64,000 nucleotides of DNA, taken from the NCBI RefSeq assembly GCF_001667505.1, contig NZ_LZHZ01000070.1:41869-105868 (forward strand), read 5' to 3'. Shown one piece after another: positions 7,342 through 15,031 of the stretch. The position numbers and the translations under genes are program-made. The notes under the pieces are model-generated. The model saw only the letters and a list, made by a program, of their open reading frames with translations. It searched no databases and was not told the origin of the DNA. Each line of letters begins with the position of its first letter. The stretch's first letter is position 1. The stretch comes from Mycobacterium sp. ACS1612 (GTDB taxonomy: Bacteria; Actinomycetota; Actinomycetes; Mycobacteriales; Mycobacteriaceae).

Positions 7342-8414
7342 GACGCCACCTCTGCATAGGCGGCCGCCACCAACGACGGATCCGGTCCCTCGAGGCGTCC
7401 CGGTTTGGCGAGGCCGTCGAGGACCACGAACCGCAGCACGCCCGCCCGCGTCTTCTTGTCGCCTGCCATGTATTCGAGCAATTGCGGCAGCGCGTCGGCG
7501 TCGTAGCTGACGGGCAGGCCCAGGGAGGCGAGGATCGACCGGTGCCGATTGGCAGTGTCGTCGTCGAGACGCCCTGCCAGCCTGCCCAATTCGGCGGCGA
7601 ACACCAGACCCACGGAAACCGCGGCGCCATGCCGCCACTGATAGCGCTCTCGCCGCTCGATCGCGTGCGCGAGCGTGTGGCCGTAGTTGAGGATCTCGCG
7701 CAGCTGCGATTCCTTTTCGTCGGCCGCGACGACCTCGGCCTTGACGGCCACCGCGCGCCGGATCAGTTCCGGCAGCACCGTGCCGGACGGGTCGAGCGCA
7801 GCCTGCGGGTCGGCCTCGATCAGATCGAGGATCACCGGATCGGCGATGAAACCGGCCTTCACGATCTCGGCCATCCCCGCGACGATCTCGTTGCGCGGCA
7901 ATGTCTCCAACGTGGCCAGGTCGACGAGTACCGCGGAAGGCTGATGGAACGCGCCGACCAGGTTCTTGCCCGCATCGGTGTTGATGCCAGTCTTACCGCC
8001 GACCGCGGCGTCGACCATGCCGAGCAGCGTGGTCGGCACATGCACGATGTCCACGCCGCGCAGCCAGGTGGCCGCGGCGAAGCCGGCGACGTCGGTGGCC
8101 GCTCCCCCGCCGAGACTGACCAGCGCGTCCTTGCGGCCGATCCCGATGCGGCCCAACACTTCCCAGATGAACCCGACCACCGGCAGTTCCTTGCCGCCTT
8201 CGGCGTCCGGGATCTCGATGCGGTGCGCGTCGATACCGCTGTCGGACAGCGTCTTTCGAATCGCTTCCGCGGTCTGCGTCAACACCGGCTGGTGCAGGAC
8301 GGCCACCTTGTGCCTGCCCGCGAGGACTCGCTCGAGTTCACCGAGTAGGCCGGTTCCGATGATGACGGGATACGGCGGTTCGACGTGGACGTCGACGGTC
8401 ACCGGCTCAGTCAC
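7338..8414 (-). CDS. aroB: 3-dehydroquinate synthase
   Basis: NAD-dependent conversion of DAHP to 3-dehydroquinate in the shikimate pathway. 358 residues. The nucleotide site shows GGGAATDVAGFAAATW and PTTLLGMVDAAVGGKTGIN, and the zinc ligands lie in the ILNYGHTLAHAIE helix and the RHGAAVSVGLVFAAE stretch. It starts inside the 3' end of aroK by 8 bases and overlaps aroQ by 4, which indicates tight translational coupling through the operon. Confidence 0.97.
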   Translation of the reverse strand: MTEPVTVDVHVEPPYPVIIGTGLLGELERVLAGRHKVAVLHQPVLTQTAEAIRKTLSDSGIDAHRIEIPDAEGGKELPVVGFIWEVLGRIGIGRKDALVSLGGGAATDVAGFAAATWLRGVDIVHVPTTLLGMVDAAVGGKTGINTDAGKNLVGAFHQPSAVLVDLATLETLPRNEIVAGMAEIVKAGFIADPVILDLIEADPQAALDPSGTVLPELIRRAVAVKAEVVAADEKESQLREILNYGHTLAHAIERRERYQWRHGAAVSVGLVFAAELGRLAGRLDDDTANRHRSILASLGLPVSYDADALPQLLEYMAGDKKTRAGVLRFVVLDGLAKPGRLEGPDPSLVAAAYAEVAS

Positions 8415-9057
8415 GGTGTCCCTTCATGTTTCGGGCGGCGACGGCCGCGGGCGTTGGCGGGGTGTCATTGCTTGGCTCGGCGGTCAGCGACGACGGTCCA
8501 CGCCGCCACGGCGGCCGTCGGCGGCGACGACGCTGTTGGCGTGGCGCGCCAGGATTCTCGAGGCGCTCCACGATGTGACGCACCACCGCGCCCGGGTTGC
8601 GGCGATTGGTGTTGACCCGGATGGTGGCGACCCGCCGGTACAGCGGAACCCGTTGTGTCATCAGGGCTTTGAACTTCTCGCTGCGATCGGGACCTGCGAG
8701 CAACGGCCGCACGGTGCTGCCGCCGGTGCGGCGCACCCCCTCCGCGGCGCTGATCTCCAGATAGATCACCGTGTGTCCGGCCAGGGCTTCCCGCACCCCG
8801 GCTGTGGTGACGGCGCCGCCCCCCAACGACAGCACACCGTCGTGGGTCTGCAGCGCGGACCGGATGACCTCTTCTTCGATGCGCCGGAACTCTTTCTCGC
8901 CGTCGGTGGCGAAGATGTCGGCGATAGTGCGGCCGGTAGTCTCCTCGATCGCCGCGTCGGTGTCCAGCAGTGGCAGGTCCAGCGCCTTGGCCAGCCGACG
9001 CCCGATCGTGGACTTGCCCGAACCGGGCAGTCCGACCAGCACGGCCTTGGGCGCCAT
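8407..9057 (-). CDS. aroK: Shikimate kinase with Arg-rich C-terminal extension
   Basis: Phosphorylates shikimate with ATP. The P-loop is GLPGSGKST (residues 9-17), followed by DTDAAIEETTGR, the FRRIEEEV segment, the GGGAV shikimate loop and the LID-like RPLLAG. The canonical enzyme ends near residue 175. Here about 40 more residues follow, beginning with a run of arginines and ending PAAVAARNMKGHRD. The start ATG shares one base with the aroC stop (TGATG). The tail could bind nucleic acid or partners, or be a neutral 3' extension into aroB (inference). Confidence 0.95.
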   Translation of the reverse strand: MAPKAVLVGLPGSGKSTIGRRLAKALDLPLLDTDAAIEETTGRTIADIFATDGEKEFRRIEEEVIRSALQTHDGVLSLGGGAVTTAGVREALAGHTVIYLEISAAEGVRRTGGSTVRPLLAGPDRSEKFKALMTQRVPLYRRVATIRVNTNRRNPGAVVRHIVERLENPGAPRQQRRRRRRPPWRRGPSSLTAEPSNDTPPTPAAVAARNMKGHRD

Positions 9058-10274
9058 CAGCTCGACGCCTGTGCCGGTTCGGTGGCCGGCTCCCTTTCCG
9101 ACACCGCACGCAGGTAGGTCTCGATGTTGGCGCTGGTCTCGGTCAGCGAGTCGCCGCCGAACTTCTCCAGCGCGGCGCGCGCCAGCACCAACGCGACCAT
9201 GGTCTCGACGACCACACCGGCGGCGGGCACCGCGCAGACGTCGGACCGCTGATGAATCGCGACGGCCTCCTCGCCGGTGGCCATGTCGACGGTGGCCAGT
9301 GCCCGCGGCACCGTGGAGATCGGCTTCATCGCGGCGCGCACCCGCAGCGGCTGGCCGTTGGTCATGCCGCCCTCCAAGCCGCCGGCCCGGTTCGTCGACC
9401 TCATCACGCCGTCGGGTCCCGGGTAGATCTCGTCGTGCGCGACGCTGCCGCGCCTGCGAGCGGTTTCGAAGCCGTCGCCGATCTCGACGCCCTTGATCGC
9501 CTGGATGCCCATCACGGCGCCGGCCAACTGGCTGTCCAGCCGGTTGTCACCGCTGGTGAACGACCCGAGGCCGACGGGCAGCCCGTGGGCGACCACCTCG
9601 ACCACGCCGCCGAGCGTGTCGCCGTCCTTCTTGGCCGCTTCGATCTCGGCGATCATCAGCTTCTCGGCCTCTTTGCCGAACGCCCGGACCGGGCTCGCGT
9701 CGATGGCGGCCAGGTCCGACGCCATCGGCGGCGGCCCGTCGTACGGCTTGGACGCGCCGATCGAGATGACGTGCGACACCACCTCGACACCGAGCGCTTC
9801 ACGCAGGAATGCGCGCGCGATGGTTCCTGCGGCCACGCGGGCAGCGGTTTCACGGGCGCTGGCGCGTTCGAGCACGGGGCGGGCGTCGTCGAAGCCGTAC
9901 TTGAGCATGCCCGCGTAGTCGGCGTGGCCGGGTCGCGGCCTGGTCAGCGGCGCATTGCGCGCGACGTCGAGTTCGCTCGGGTCGACGGGGTCGGCGGCCA
10001 TCACGGTTTCCCATTTGGGCCACTCGGTGTTGCCGATCTCGATCGCCACCGGACCGCCAAGGGTGACCCCGTGGCGCACGCCCGCAAGCATGGTGACCTG
10101 GTCTTGTTCGAACTTCATCCGGGCGCCGCGGCCGTAGCCGAGGCGGCGGCGGGCCAGCTGACCGGCTATGTCGTCGCTCGTGACGTGGACGCCGGCGACC
10201 ATGCCCTCGACCACGGCGACCAACGCGCGACCATGGGATTCACCAGCTGTAGTCCATCGCAACACGCGACCCAT
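9057..10274 (-). CDS. aroC: Chorismate synthase
   Basis: FMN-dependent last step of the shikimate pathway, EPSP to chorismate. 405 residues beginning MGRVLRWTTAGESHGRALVA, the conserved family start, so the ATG at 10274 is secure. Other family blocks are RRLGYGRGARMK, RPRPGHADYAGMLKY with the catalytic His, and the MRSTNRAGGLEGGMTNG segment. It is the first gene of the aroC-aroK-aroB-aroQ operon; the TetR gene on the same strand ends 28 bases upstream. M. tuberculosis literature calls it aroF. Confidence 0.97.
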   Translation of the reverse strand: MGRVLRWTTAGESHGRALVAVVEGMVAGVHVTSDDIAGQLARRRLGYGRGARMKFEQDQVTMLAGVRHGVTLGGPVAIEIGNTEWPKWETVMAADPVDPSELDVARNAPLTRPRPGHADYAGMLKYGFDDARPVLERASARETAARVAAGTIARAFLREALGVEVVSHVISIGASKPYDGPPPMASDLAAIDASPVRAFGKEAEKLMIAEIEAAKKDGDTLGGVVEVVAHGLPVGLGSFTSGDNRLDSQLAGAVMGIQAIKGVEIGDGFETARRRGSVAHDEIYPGPDGVMRSTNRAGGLEGGMTNGQPLRVRAAMKPISTVPRALATVDMATGEEAVAIHQRSDVCAVPAAGVVVETMVALVLARAALEKFGGDSLTETSANIETYLRAVSEREPATEPAQASS

Positions 10275-10302
10275 TTTCGCACGTCGGGCCGCGAGCCCCG
10301 AA

Positions 10303-10905
10303 TCAGCCGATCGCCAGGCCCGCCAAGACACGGCCGATCTCGACGACGGCGTCGCGATGGGCGGACTTCTGGTCGTCGGCACGGGCGACGATCATCGCGG
10401 TTTCGCACAGCGCCCCATATAAGAAGTGGGCCAGTGGGCCGGGCTTGCGCGGCGCGACCCGGCCTGCCTCGGCGGCGCGCGAGATGCCCAGTTCCATCAT
10501 GTCCAGCAGCGGCGACTCCAGTCGGCGGATCTGCTCCCAGCCGATCGCAGCGGAGGCGTCGAGCAGCATGATGCGCTGCAGCCCCGGGTCCAGACATTCG
10601 TCGAGGAAGGCGCGGCATGCGGCCGCGAACGCGTCCCACGGATCCTTCTTGCGCCCGTAGGCGACCGCGAGCGGTGTCGCGACGCGCTCGACCTCGCGGC
10701 TGAAGACGGCCTCGAACAGTTGCCGCTTGCCTTCGAAGTGGTGGTAGACCGCACCCTTGGTCACACCGGCCCTGGCCGCCACCGCGTCGAGAGAGGTGGC
10801 GTCGAAGCCGTCACGCGCGAACAGCGCGCGGGCCGCGTCGACGAGCGCGGTGGTGGTCGCCTCGGTCCGCTCGGCCTGCGTTCGTCTCACCGCCTTCGTC
10901 GCCAC
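10303..10905 (-). CDS. TetR-family transcriptional regulator
   Basis: 200-residue repressor-like protein. The N-terminal helix-turn-helix is around residues 25-58 (SLDAVAARAGVTKGAVYHHFEGKRQLFEAVF). The C-terminal ligand-binding domain has no identifiable ligand motif. The start is taken as GTG at 10905 (VATKAVRRTQAERTE); the frame is open further upstream but that part overlaps the DUF3237 gene. Third gene of a SnoaL-DUF3237-TetR operon, so it probably represses its own operon through the palindrome at 11781-11820. Confidence 0.88.
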   Translation of the reverse strand: MATKAVRRTQAERTEATTTALVDAARALFARDGFDATSLDAVAARAGVTKGAVYHHFEGKRQLFEAVFSREVERVATPLAVAYGRKKDPWDAFAAACRAFLDECLDPGLQRIMLLDASAAIGWEQIRRLESPLLDMMELGISRAAEAGRVAPRKPGPLAHFLYGALCETAMIVARADDQKSAHRDAVVEIGRVLAGLAIG

Positions 10906-10919
10906 GGCCTGACCATAGT

Positions 10920-11411
10920 TCACAGCACGTGGTAGACCCGATAGTCGATGTGGTTCGGCGACAAGATGTTGTAGCCGACCGCAACCAGTTCCGAAAGCCA
11001 CGCGTACCGGTGGTCGCTGGTTTCAAACGTCGGCGTGGTGCGGACGTAGGTGTCGGCGAACGGCAGCACTTCGCCGTCGGCAAGCCGTTGCACACCGTCG
11101 GTGGGAATCTTGATCACGCCGCGGGATTCGTAGTGAATCAGCGCGCCGTCATGTGTGCGCAGTGTGGCGCGGACGTCCACCCGCCCGGTGCCGTCCGCGC
11201 CGACGATCAACCAGTCGCCGCCGCCGGGCAGCAGCTCACCGCGCAGCGTGGGCCCTTGGATCGCGCCGCCGCTCGTGATGAACGTCATCCGGGTCCCGAC
11301 GGGCGTCGGAATCAGTTGCGCGGGTTGCAGATCGACGTGCATGTCGAACAGATGCGCCACGGGCAGCGCGGTTACGAGCGGCAGCTGGTCGACCGGCGTC
11401 GCGGTGGTCAT
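10920..11411 (-). CDS. DUF3237 domain protein
   Basis: 163-residue soluble protein covering one DUF3237 domain, a small beta-barrel fold of unknown activity. Visible pieces include PVAHLFDMHVDLQPAQ, GTRMTFITSGGAIQGPTLRGELLPGGGDW and a DVRATLRTHDGALI segment. The start ATG overlaps the SnoaL stop by 4 bases, and the TetR gene starts 14 bases after its stop. Genes of this kind with SnoaL and TetR neighbours often belong to xenobiotic or polyketide-like metabolism, but no substrate can be read here. Confidence 0.88.
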   Translation of the reverse strand: MTTATPVDQLPLVTALPVAHLFDMHVDLQPAQLIPTPVGTRMTFITSGGAIQGPTLRGELLPGGGDWLIVGADGTGRVDVRATLRTHDGALIHYESRGVIKIPTDGVQRLADGEVLPFADTYVRTTPTFETSDHRYAWLSELVAVGYNILSPNHIDYRVYHVL

Positions 11412-11785
11412 GCGGTCACCGCGGCCTGCAGCTGCATCGCGTCGACGAACGTGTCCTTACGCGCCACCAATCCGTCGGGTGAGACGTTGACGACGTCGAG
11501 GCAGTCGAAGCGGATGTCGCCGGAGATCAGCGCCCAGTCGAGGATCCAGTGGTCCTCGCCGTACAGCACGCGATATGTCTCCCAAGTGAAATCGGGGAAC
11601 TGCTCGAAGATCTCCGCGAAGGCGGCACGCGCAGCGTCGCGGCCTCGGACGGGTTCGGCACCCAGGTGGGTCCAGAACTGGGTGTCTTCGGTGTGCAGGG
11701 CGACGATCGCGTCGGGATCGCGCGCCGCCCACGCGGCGAAGTAGCGCTGCGCGATGGCTTTCAGATCATGCTTGGTAGTTTGCAT
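11408..11785 (-). CDS. SnoaL-like / NTF2-fold protein
   Basis: 125-residue protein of the nuclear-transport-factor-2 superfamily, a small alpha+beta cone that serves as cyclase, isomerase or binding protein. The sequence starts MQTTKHDLKAIAQRYFAAWAARDPD and contains HTEDTQFW and the RGRDAARAAFAEIFEQFPD helix typical of SnoaL-like proteins. The ATG at 11785 is chosen because the upstream extension reads through the palindromic operator. With CATACT at -12 to -7 from this ATG, the mRNA may be leaderless. Confidence 0.88.
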   Translation of the reverse strand: MQTTKHDLKAIAQRYFAAWAARDPDAIVALHTEDTQFWTHLGAEPVRGRDAARAAFAEIFEQFPDFTWETYRVLYGEDHWILDWALISGDIRFDCLDVVNVSPDGLVARKDTFVDAMQLQAAVTA

Positions 11786-11820
11786 ACCCGCAGTATGTAT
11801 TAACCTACCGCAGGTATGCA
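11781..11820. promoter_or_regulatory. Palindromic operator for the SnoaL-DUF3237-TetR operon
   Basis: Inverted repeat with 17-base arms, TGCATACCCGCAGTATG at 11781-11797 and CCTACCGCAGGTATGCA at 11804-11820, matching at 14 of 17 positions around a 6-base AT-rich centre. It overlaps the SnoaL start codon and its probable -10 element. The TetR protein encoded last in the operon is the natural binding candidate. Confidence 0.8.
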
Positions 11821-12114
11821 AGTGGACCAGTGGGCCATACATTCACGACACCACAAAGGGACAGCAGACGGCCTGTGCCAGTGGGCGTTTCCCAACCAGA
11901 GGTTGATCCCGGGCCCAACGCACCCAACGTCCGTCCCAGCAGGGGGATTACGCCGAATTGGACTATTCGGATACGCGTACCACTGCCCCGCTGCACGAGC
12001 CCGTGTCGGCGGCTGGTCCTACCGGGCTGCCGAGCTTCGGCCAAGCCCGCGCCAGCGCCGATCAGCCGCTTCCCGAGGCAGGCGAATCGGCGCGGCCGTC
12101 ATCGCAGGCGTAGT

Positions 12115-12546
12115 TCAGAAGACGGCCAAGGCCGCGGCTGACATCGCGGCGAGGGACATCGAAGGGCCGTGTGGCACCGATCCTCCCGATCGGCACAGCA
12201 GCGCTACCGCGGCCAACACCGCGGTCAGCATTGGAGCGCCGAGCGCCGCCACCAGCCAGACATCCCTGCCGAAGAAGCCTGTCAGCGCCCCGATGCCGAT
12301 CGCCAGCTTGACATCACCGGCGCCCATCGCGGTGGGCATCATGACATGCACGACGGCGTAGACCGTGAACAGGGCGACCGCGCCGAGTGCCGCGGCGACA
12401 CCCCGTCCGTGCAGCGCCGCCGCCGCGAGGATGACCACCGCCCCCGGCAGCGTCAGCCAGTTCGGAAGCCGCCTCTGCCGCACGTCGTACACGCTGAGCG
12501 CGATCAGCCACGCCACCGCGCCGACACCGGCCAGCCCCGCCCCCAT
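12115..12546 (-). CDS. Prepilin peptidase, A24 family (short, methylase-less)
   Basis: 143-residue membrane aspartyl protease of the TadV/CpaA type. The two catalytic aspartates are visible: D21 in YDVRQRRLPN and D78 in GAGDVK. There are about five hydrophobic segments and no N-terminal methyltransferase domain. It should process pilin-like signal peptides of a Tad/Flp system encoded elsewhere. Position upstream of aroE matches Rv2551c, although here an EamA exporter and an LLM oxidoreductase separate it from aroE. The next gene is divergent, 23 bases away. Confidence 0.88.
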   Translation of the reverse strand: MGAGLAGVGAVAWLIALSVYDVRQRRLPNWLTLPGAVVILAAAALHGRGVAAALGAVALFTVYAVVHVMMPTAMGAGDVKLAIGIGALTGFFGRDVWLVAALGAPMLTAVLAAVALLCRSGGSVPHGPSMSLAAMSAAALAVF

Positions 12547-12569
12547 GCATCGAGGCTAACGTCGGTTCC

Positions 12570-13457
12570 GTGCACCGGCGGTCACCAATTGGTTCAGCAC
12601 TGCTGGTCGTGGTGGCAGCGGTCAGCCAGGAGGTCGGCGCGGCGTTCGCGGTGGGTCTGTTCGCGGCGCTGGGCCCCGTCGGGGCGGCGTTCGCACGACT
12701 CGTCGTCGCCGGGCTGATCCTTTGCCTGGCAGTCCGCCCCCGACTGCGGGGCCTCGCCGGCCGCGCGTGGATGTCCGCATCGGCTCTGGCCGCGGCATTG
12801 GTGGTGATGAACGTGTCTTTCTACGTCTCACTCACCCGGATCCCCCTCGGTGTTGCGGTCACCGTCGAAGCCCTTGGTCCACTTGCTCTTTCGGTGATGG
12901 TCAGCCGTCGAAAGTCGGCATGGTTGTGGGCGATGCTGGCCCTGCTCGGCGTCGCGCTGCTCAGCCTCACCGGGGTCAGGATTGGTCGCCTCGACACCGT
13001 AGGACTTGCCTTCGCCGCCGCCGCAGGGGCGAGCTGGGCCGGCTACATCCTGGCCACCGCCCGTGCGGGTGCCGACTTCCCCAAACTCGACGGACTGGCG
13101 GTCGCGACTGCGATCGGCGCGCTCATCATGGCGCCATTTGCGGTGGTCGTGATCGATCTGGACGCTGCGCTGCGATTGCAGGTGCTGGGGCTGGCGGCGG
13201 TCGTCGGGGTGATGTCCTCGGTCATCCCCTACTCGCTGGAGCTGATCTCCCTGCGCCGCCTCCCAGCGGAGACATTCGCGATCTTGACTTGCCTGTCACC
13301 GGTCGTGGCGGCGGTCGCCGGCTGGCTGGTCCTGGGACAGCATCTGGCTGTCACCGGCTATGCGGCGATCGTGCTCGTCACTGTTGCCAGCATCGGAGCG
13401 GTGCACTCGGCACGAGACCGGTTGGCGCGCAGCGATACCCGGCTGATCACCGGCTAG
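12570..13457 (+). CDS. EamA/RhtA-family exporter
   Basis: 295-residue inner-membrane drug/metabolite transporter with ten predicted helices in two EamA repeats (about 1-140 and 145-285). The repeat pattern is seen in GPVGAAFARLVVAGLILCL and in LRRLPAETFAILTCLSPVVAAVAGWLVLGQ. The closest known proteins export threonine/homoserine or related amino acids. The start is GTG at 12570. Its 3' end overlaps the convergent LLM oxidoreductase gene by 11 bases. It is absent from this position in M. tuberculosis (from memory), so it is a local insertion. Confidence 0.88.
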   Translation: MHRRSPIGSALLVVVAAVSQEVGAAFAVGLFAALGPVGAAFARLVVAGLILCLAVRPRLRGLAGRAWMSASALAAALVVMNVSFYVSLTRIPLGVAVTVEALGPLALSVMVSRRKSAWLWAMLALLGVALLSLTGVRIGRLDTVGLAFAAAAGASWAGYILATARAGADFPKLDGLAVATAIGALIMAPFAVVVIDLDAALRLQVLGLAAVVGVMSSVIPYSLELISLRRLPAETFAILTCLSPVVAAVAGWLVLGQHLAVTGYAAIVLVTVASIGAVHSARDRLARSDTRLITG

Positions 13458-14223
13458 CTGCCACAGCGCCTGCAGCGTCGAGCAATTCAGCCATCGCCGT
13501 CTGCGGCCCGACCGGTTGATAGACGAGGGTGTCGACTCCCGCGTCGAGATACGGCCTCGCCGACTCTGCAGCCTGCTCCGCGCCACATGCCACGAAAAGC
13601 ACCGTGCTGAAAGGCGTCCCACGGCCTGCCCGACCGGTCGCGACGTGGCCGAGCGCGTCCAGCACGGTAGCCGGGGTGTACCGGGAGTCGAGAACAACTC
13701 CTGCAGCTATCTCGCCAGCCAACGCCAGCGTCTTCGGACCCGTTCCGCCGATCAGCACCGGAATCGGTTGTCGCGGAGGCCAATCAAGCTGCACGTTGGT
13801 GAGTCGGACGTATCTCCCTTCGACGGTGACCGACCGTCCCGCCAGCAGATCGCTCAGCGCCGCGACGTACTCACGCATCAGCGTCAACGGTGACGCGACG
13901 GCGGCGCCTGCCTGTCGCATCCAGTCCTGCACTCCGTGCCCTATCCCAATTCGAAGCCTGCCTGGGAACATCGCCTCGAGGGTGGCGATCTCCATGGCCG
14001 TGGTCACCACGTTGCGCAGCGGGGCGGGCAACACGCCGAGTCCGACGGTGAGCGTTTCAGACGATGCCAGTGCCGCCGCCGCTGCGGCGATTCCGCCTTG
14101 GAGGAAGCAGTCCTCCCACAGCCACAATTCCGCGACACCGGCACGCTCGGTGGCCGCGGCCGTTTCTAGTAGCGTGTCGGGACGAAAGTCCGGGCGAAAG
14201 ACGACGCCGATGCGAGCAGTCAC
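13447..14223 (-). CDS. LLM-class flavin-dependent oxidoreductase
   Basis: 258-residue luciferase-like TIM-barrel enzyme using FMN or coenzyme F420. Family features are MTARIGVVFRPDFRPD at the start, ELWLWEDCF, TVGLGVLPAPLRNVVTTAMEIATLEAMFPGRLRIGIGHG, and the PIPVLIGGTGPKTLALAGE strand, which are typical of F420-using members. It is shorter than the usual 300 or more residues but looks complete at both ends. aroE lies 10 bases upstream on the same strand. The substrate is unknown. Confidence 0.88.
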   Translation of the reverse strand: MTARIGVVFRPDFRPDTLLETAAATERAGVAELWLWEDCFLQGGIAAAAAALASSETLTVGLGVLPAPLRNVVTTAMEIATLEAMFPGRLRIGIGHGVQDWMRQAGAAVASPLTLMREYVAALSDLLAGRSVTVEGRYVRLTNVQLDWPPRQPIPVLIGGTGPKTLALAGEIAAGVVLDSRYTPATVLDALGHVATGRAGRGTPFSTVLFVACGAEQAAESARPYLDAGVDTLVYQPVGPQTAMAELLDAAGAVAASR

Positions 14224-14233
14224 GCAACCGACA

Positions 14234-15031
14234 CTACTGTTCGGTGAGCGCCGCCCTCATCGCTTCGACCGGCGCTGGCAGACCGGTGAACTGCTCGACC
14301 TGAGCAAACGCCTGGTGCAGTAGCATCTGCAACCCCCCGACGATCCGGCCGCCCGCGGTTTCGACCGCCGTCGCCAACGGAGTCGGCCACGGGTCGTAGA
14401 TCGCGTCGAGCAGCACCGGCGTCGCGACGGTCTCCGCGTACGCTGCCGCCACGTCGGCCGGGATGGTGCTGACGACGACGTCGGCCACCACCGTCGTCCC
14501 GAGTGCTGCCCAGCGGATGTCGACGCCCACCTTCGACCCGAGGGCCAGCAGCGGCGCCGCCTTCGCCTCGCTGCGCGACACCACCGAAATACGTTGCACG
14601 CCAAGCTCGGCGAGGCCGACGACGACGGCGGGCGCGGTGCCGCCCGAACCCAGCACCGCGGCGTCGCCACTCACCGGCCCCAGTGCGCCCTTCACGCCAT
14701 CGACGTCGGTGTTGTCGGCCCGCCATCCCGCATCCGTCCGCACCAGCGTGTTGGCCGAGCCGACGAGTTCGGCGCGCGCAGTGCGTTCGTCGGCGAACCG
14801 CAGTGCTGCGAATTTACCGGGCATCGTGACCGAGAGGCCAACCCATTCCGGACCGAAATCGGCCACCAGCGACGGCAATTGGTCGGCCGTGCATTCGATG
14901 CGGTCGTAGGTCCAGTCCGTCAGCCCCAATGCGCGGTAGGCGGCCAGGTGCAGTTGCGGTGACCGCGAATGCGCGATCGGCGATCCGAGGACCGCGGCCT
15001 TGCGGGCCCTATCTGGCGGAGTCGAGGACAC
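14234..15031 (-). CDS. aroE: Shikimate dehydrogenase
   Basis: NADP-dependent reduction of 3-dehydroshikimate. 265 residues. Substrate-domain features are SRSPQLHLAAYRALGL and the catalytic lysine in TMPGKFAALRFAD; the Asp of NTDVDGVKGA pairs with it. The Rossmann loop is GSGGTAPA and the nucleotide specificity site reads VSRSEAKA. The gene starts within the last 23 bases of mltG, an arrangement conserved in mycobacteria. It completes the pathway together with the aroCKBQ block 4 kb away. Confidence 0.95.
   Translation of the reverse strand: MSSTPPDRARKAAVLGSPIAHSRSPQLHLAAYRALGLTDWTYDRIECTADQLPSLVADFGPEWVGLSVTMPGKFAALRFADERTARAELVGSANTLVRTDAGWRADNTDVDGVKGALGPVSGDAAVLGSGGTAPAVVVGLAELGVQRISVVSRSEAKAAPLLALGSKVGVDIRWAALGTTVVADVVVSTIPADVAAAYAETVATPVLLDAIYDPWPTPLATAVETAGGRIVGGLQMLLHQAFAQVEQFTGLPAPVEAMRAALTEQ

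Noticed and set aside
8970..10571. 533-codon plus-strand open frame opposite aroC
   Set aside because: Arg/His/Gly-rich composition typical of antisense frames in high-GC DNA; aroC on the other strand is unambiguous.
11805..12361. Several small open frames in the 11.8-12.4 kb gap
   Set aside because: No recognisable domain and no ribosome sites; only the possible frameshifted frame is kept, as a low-interest finding.
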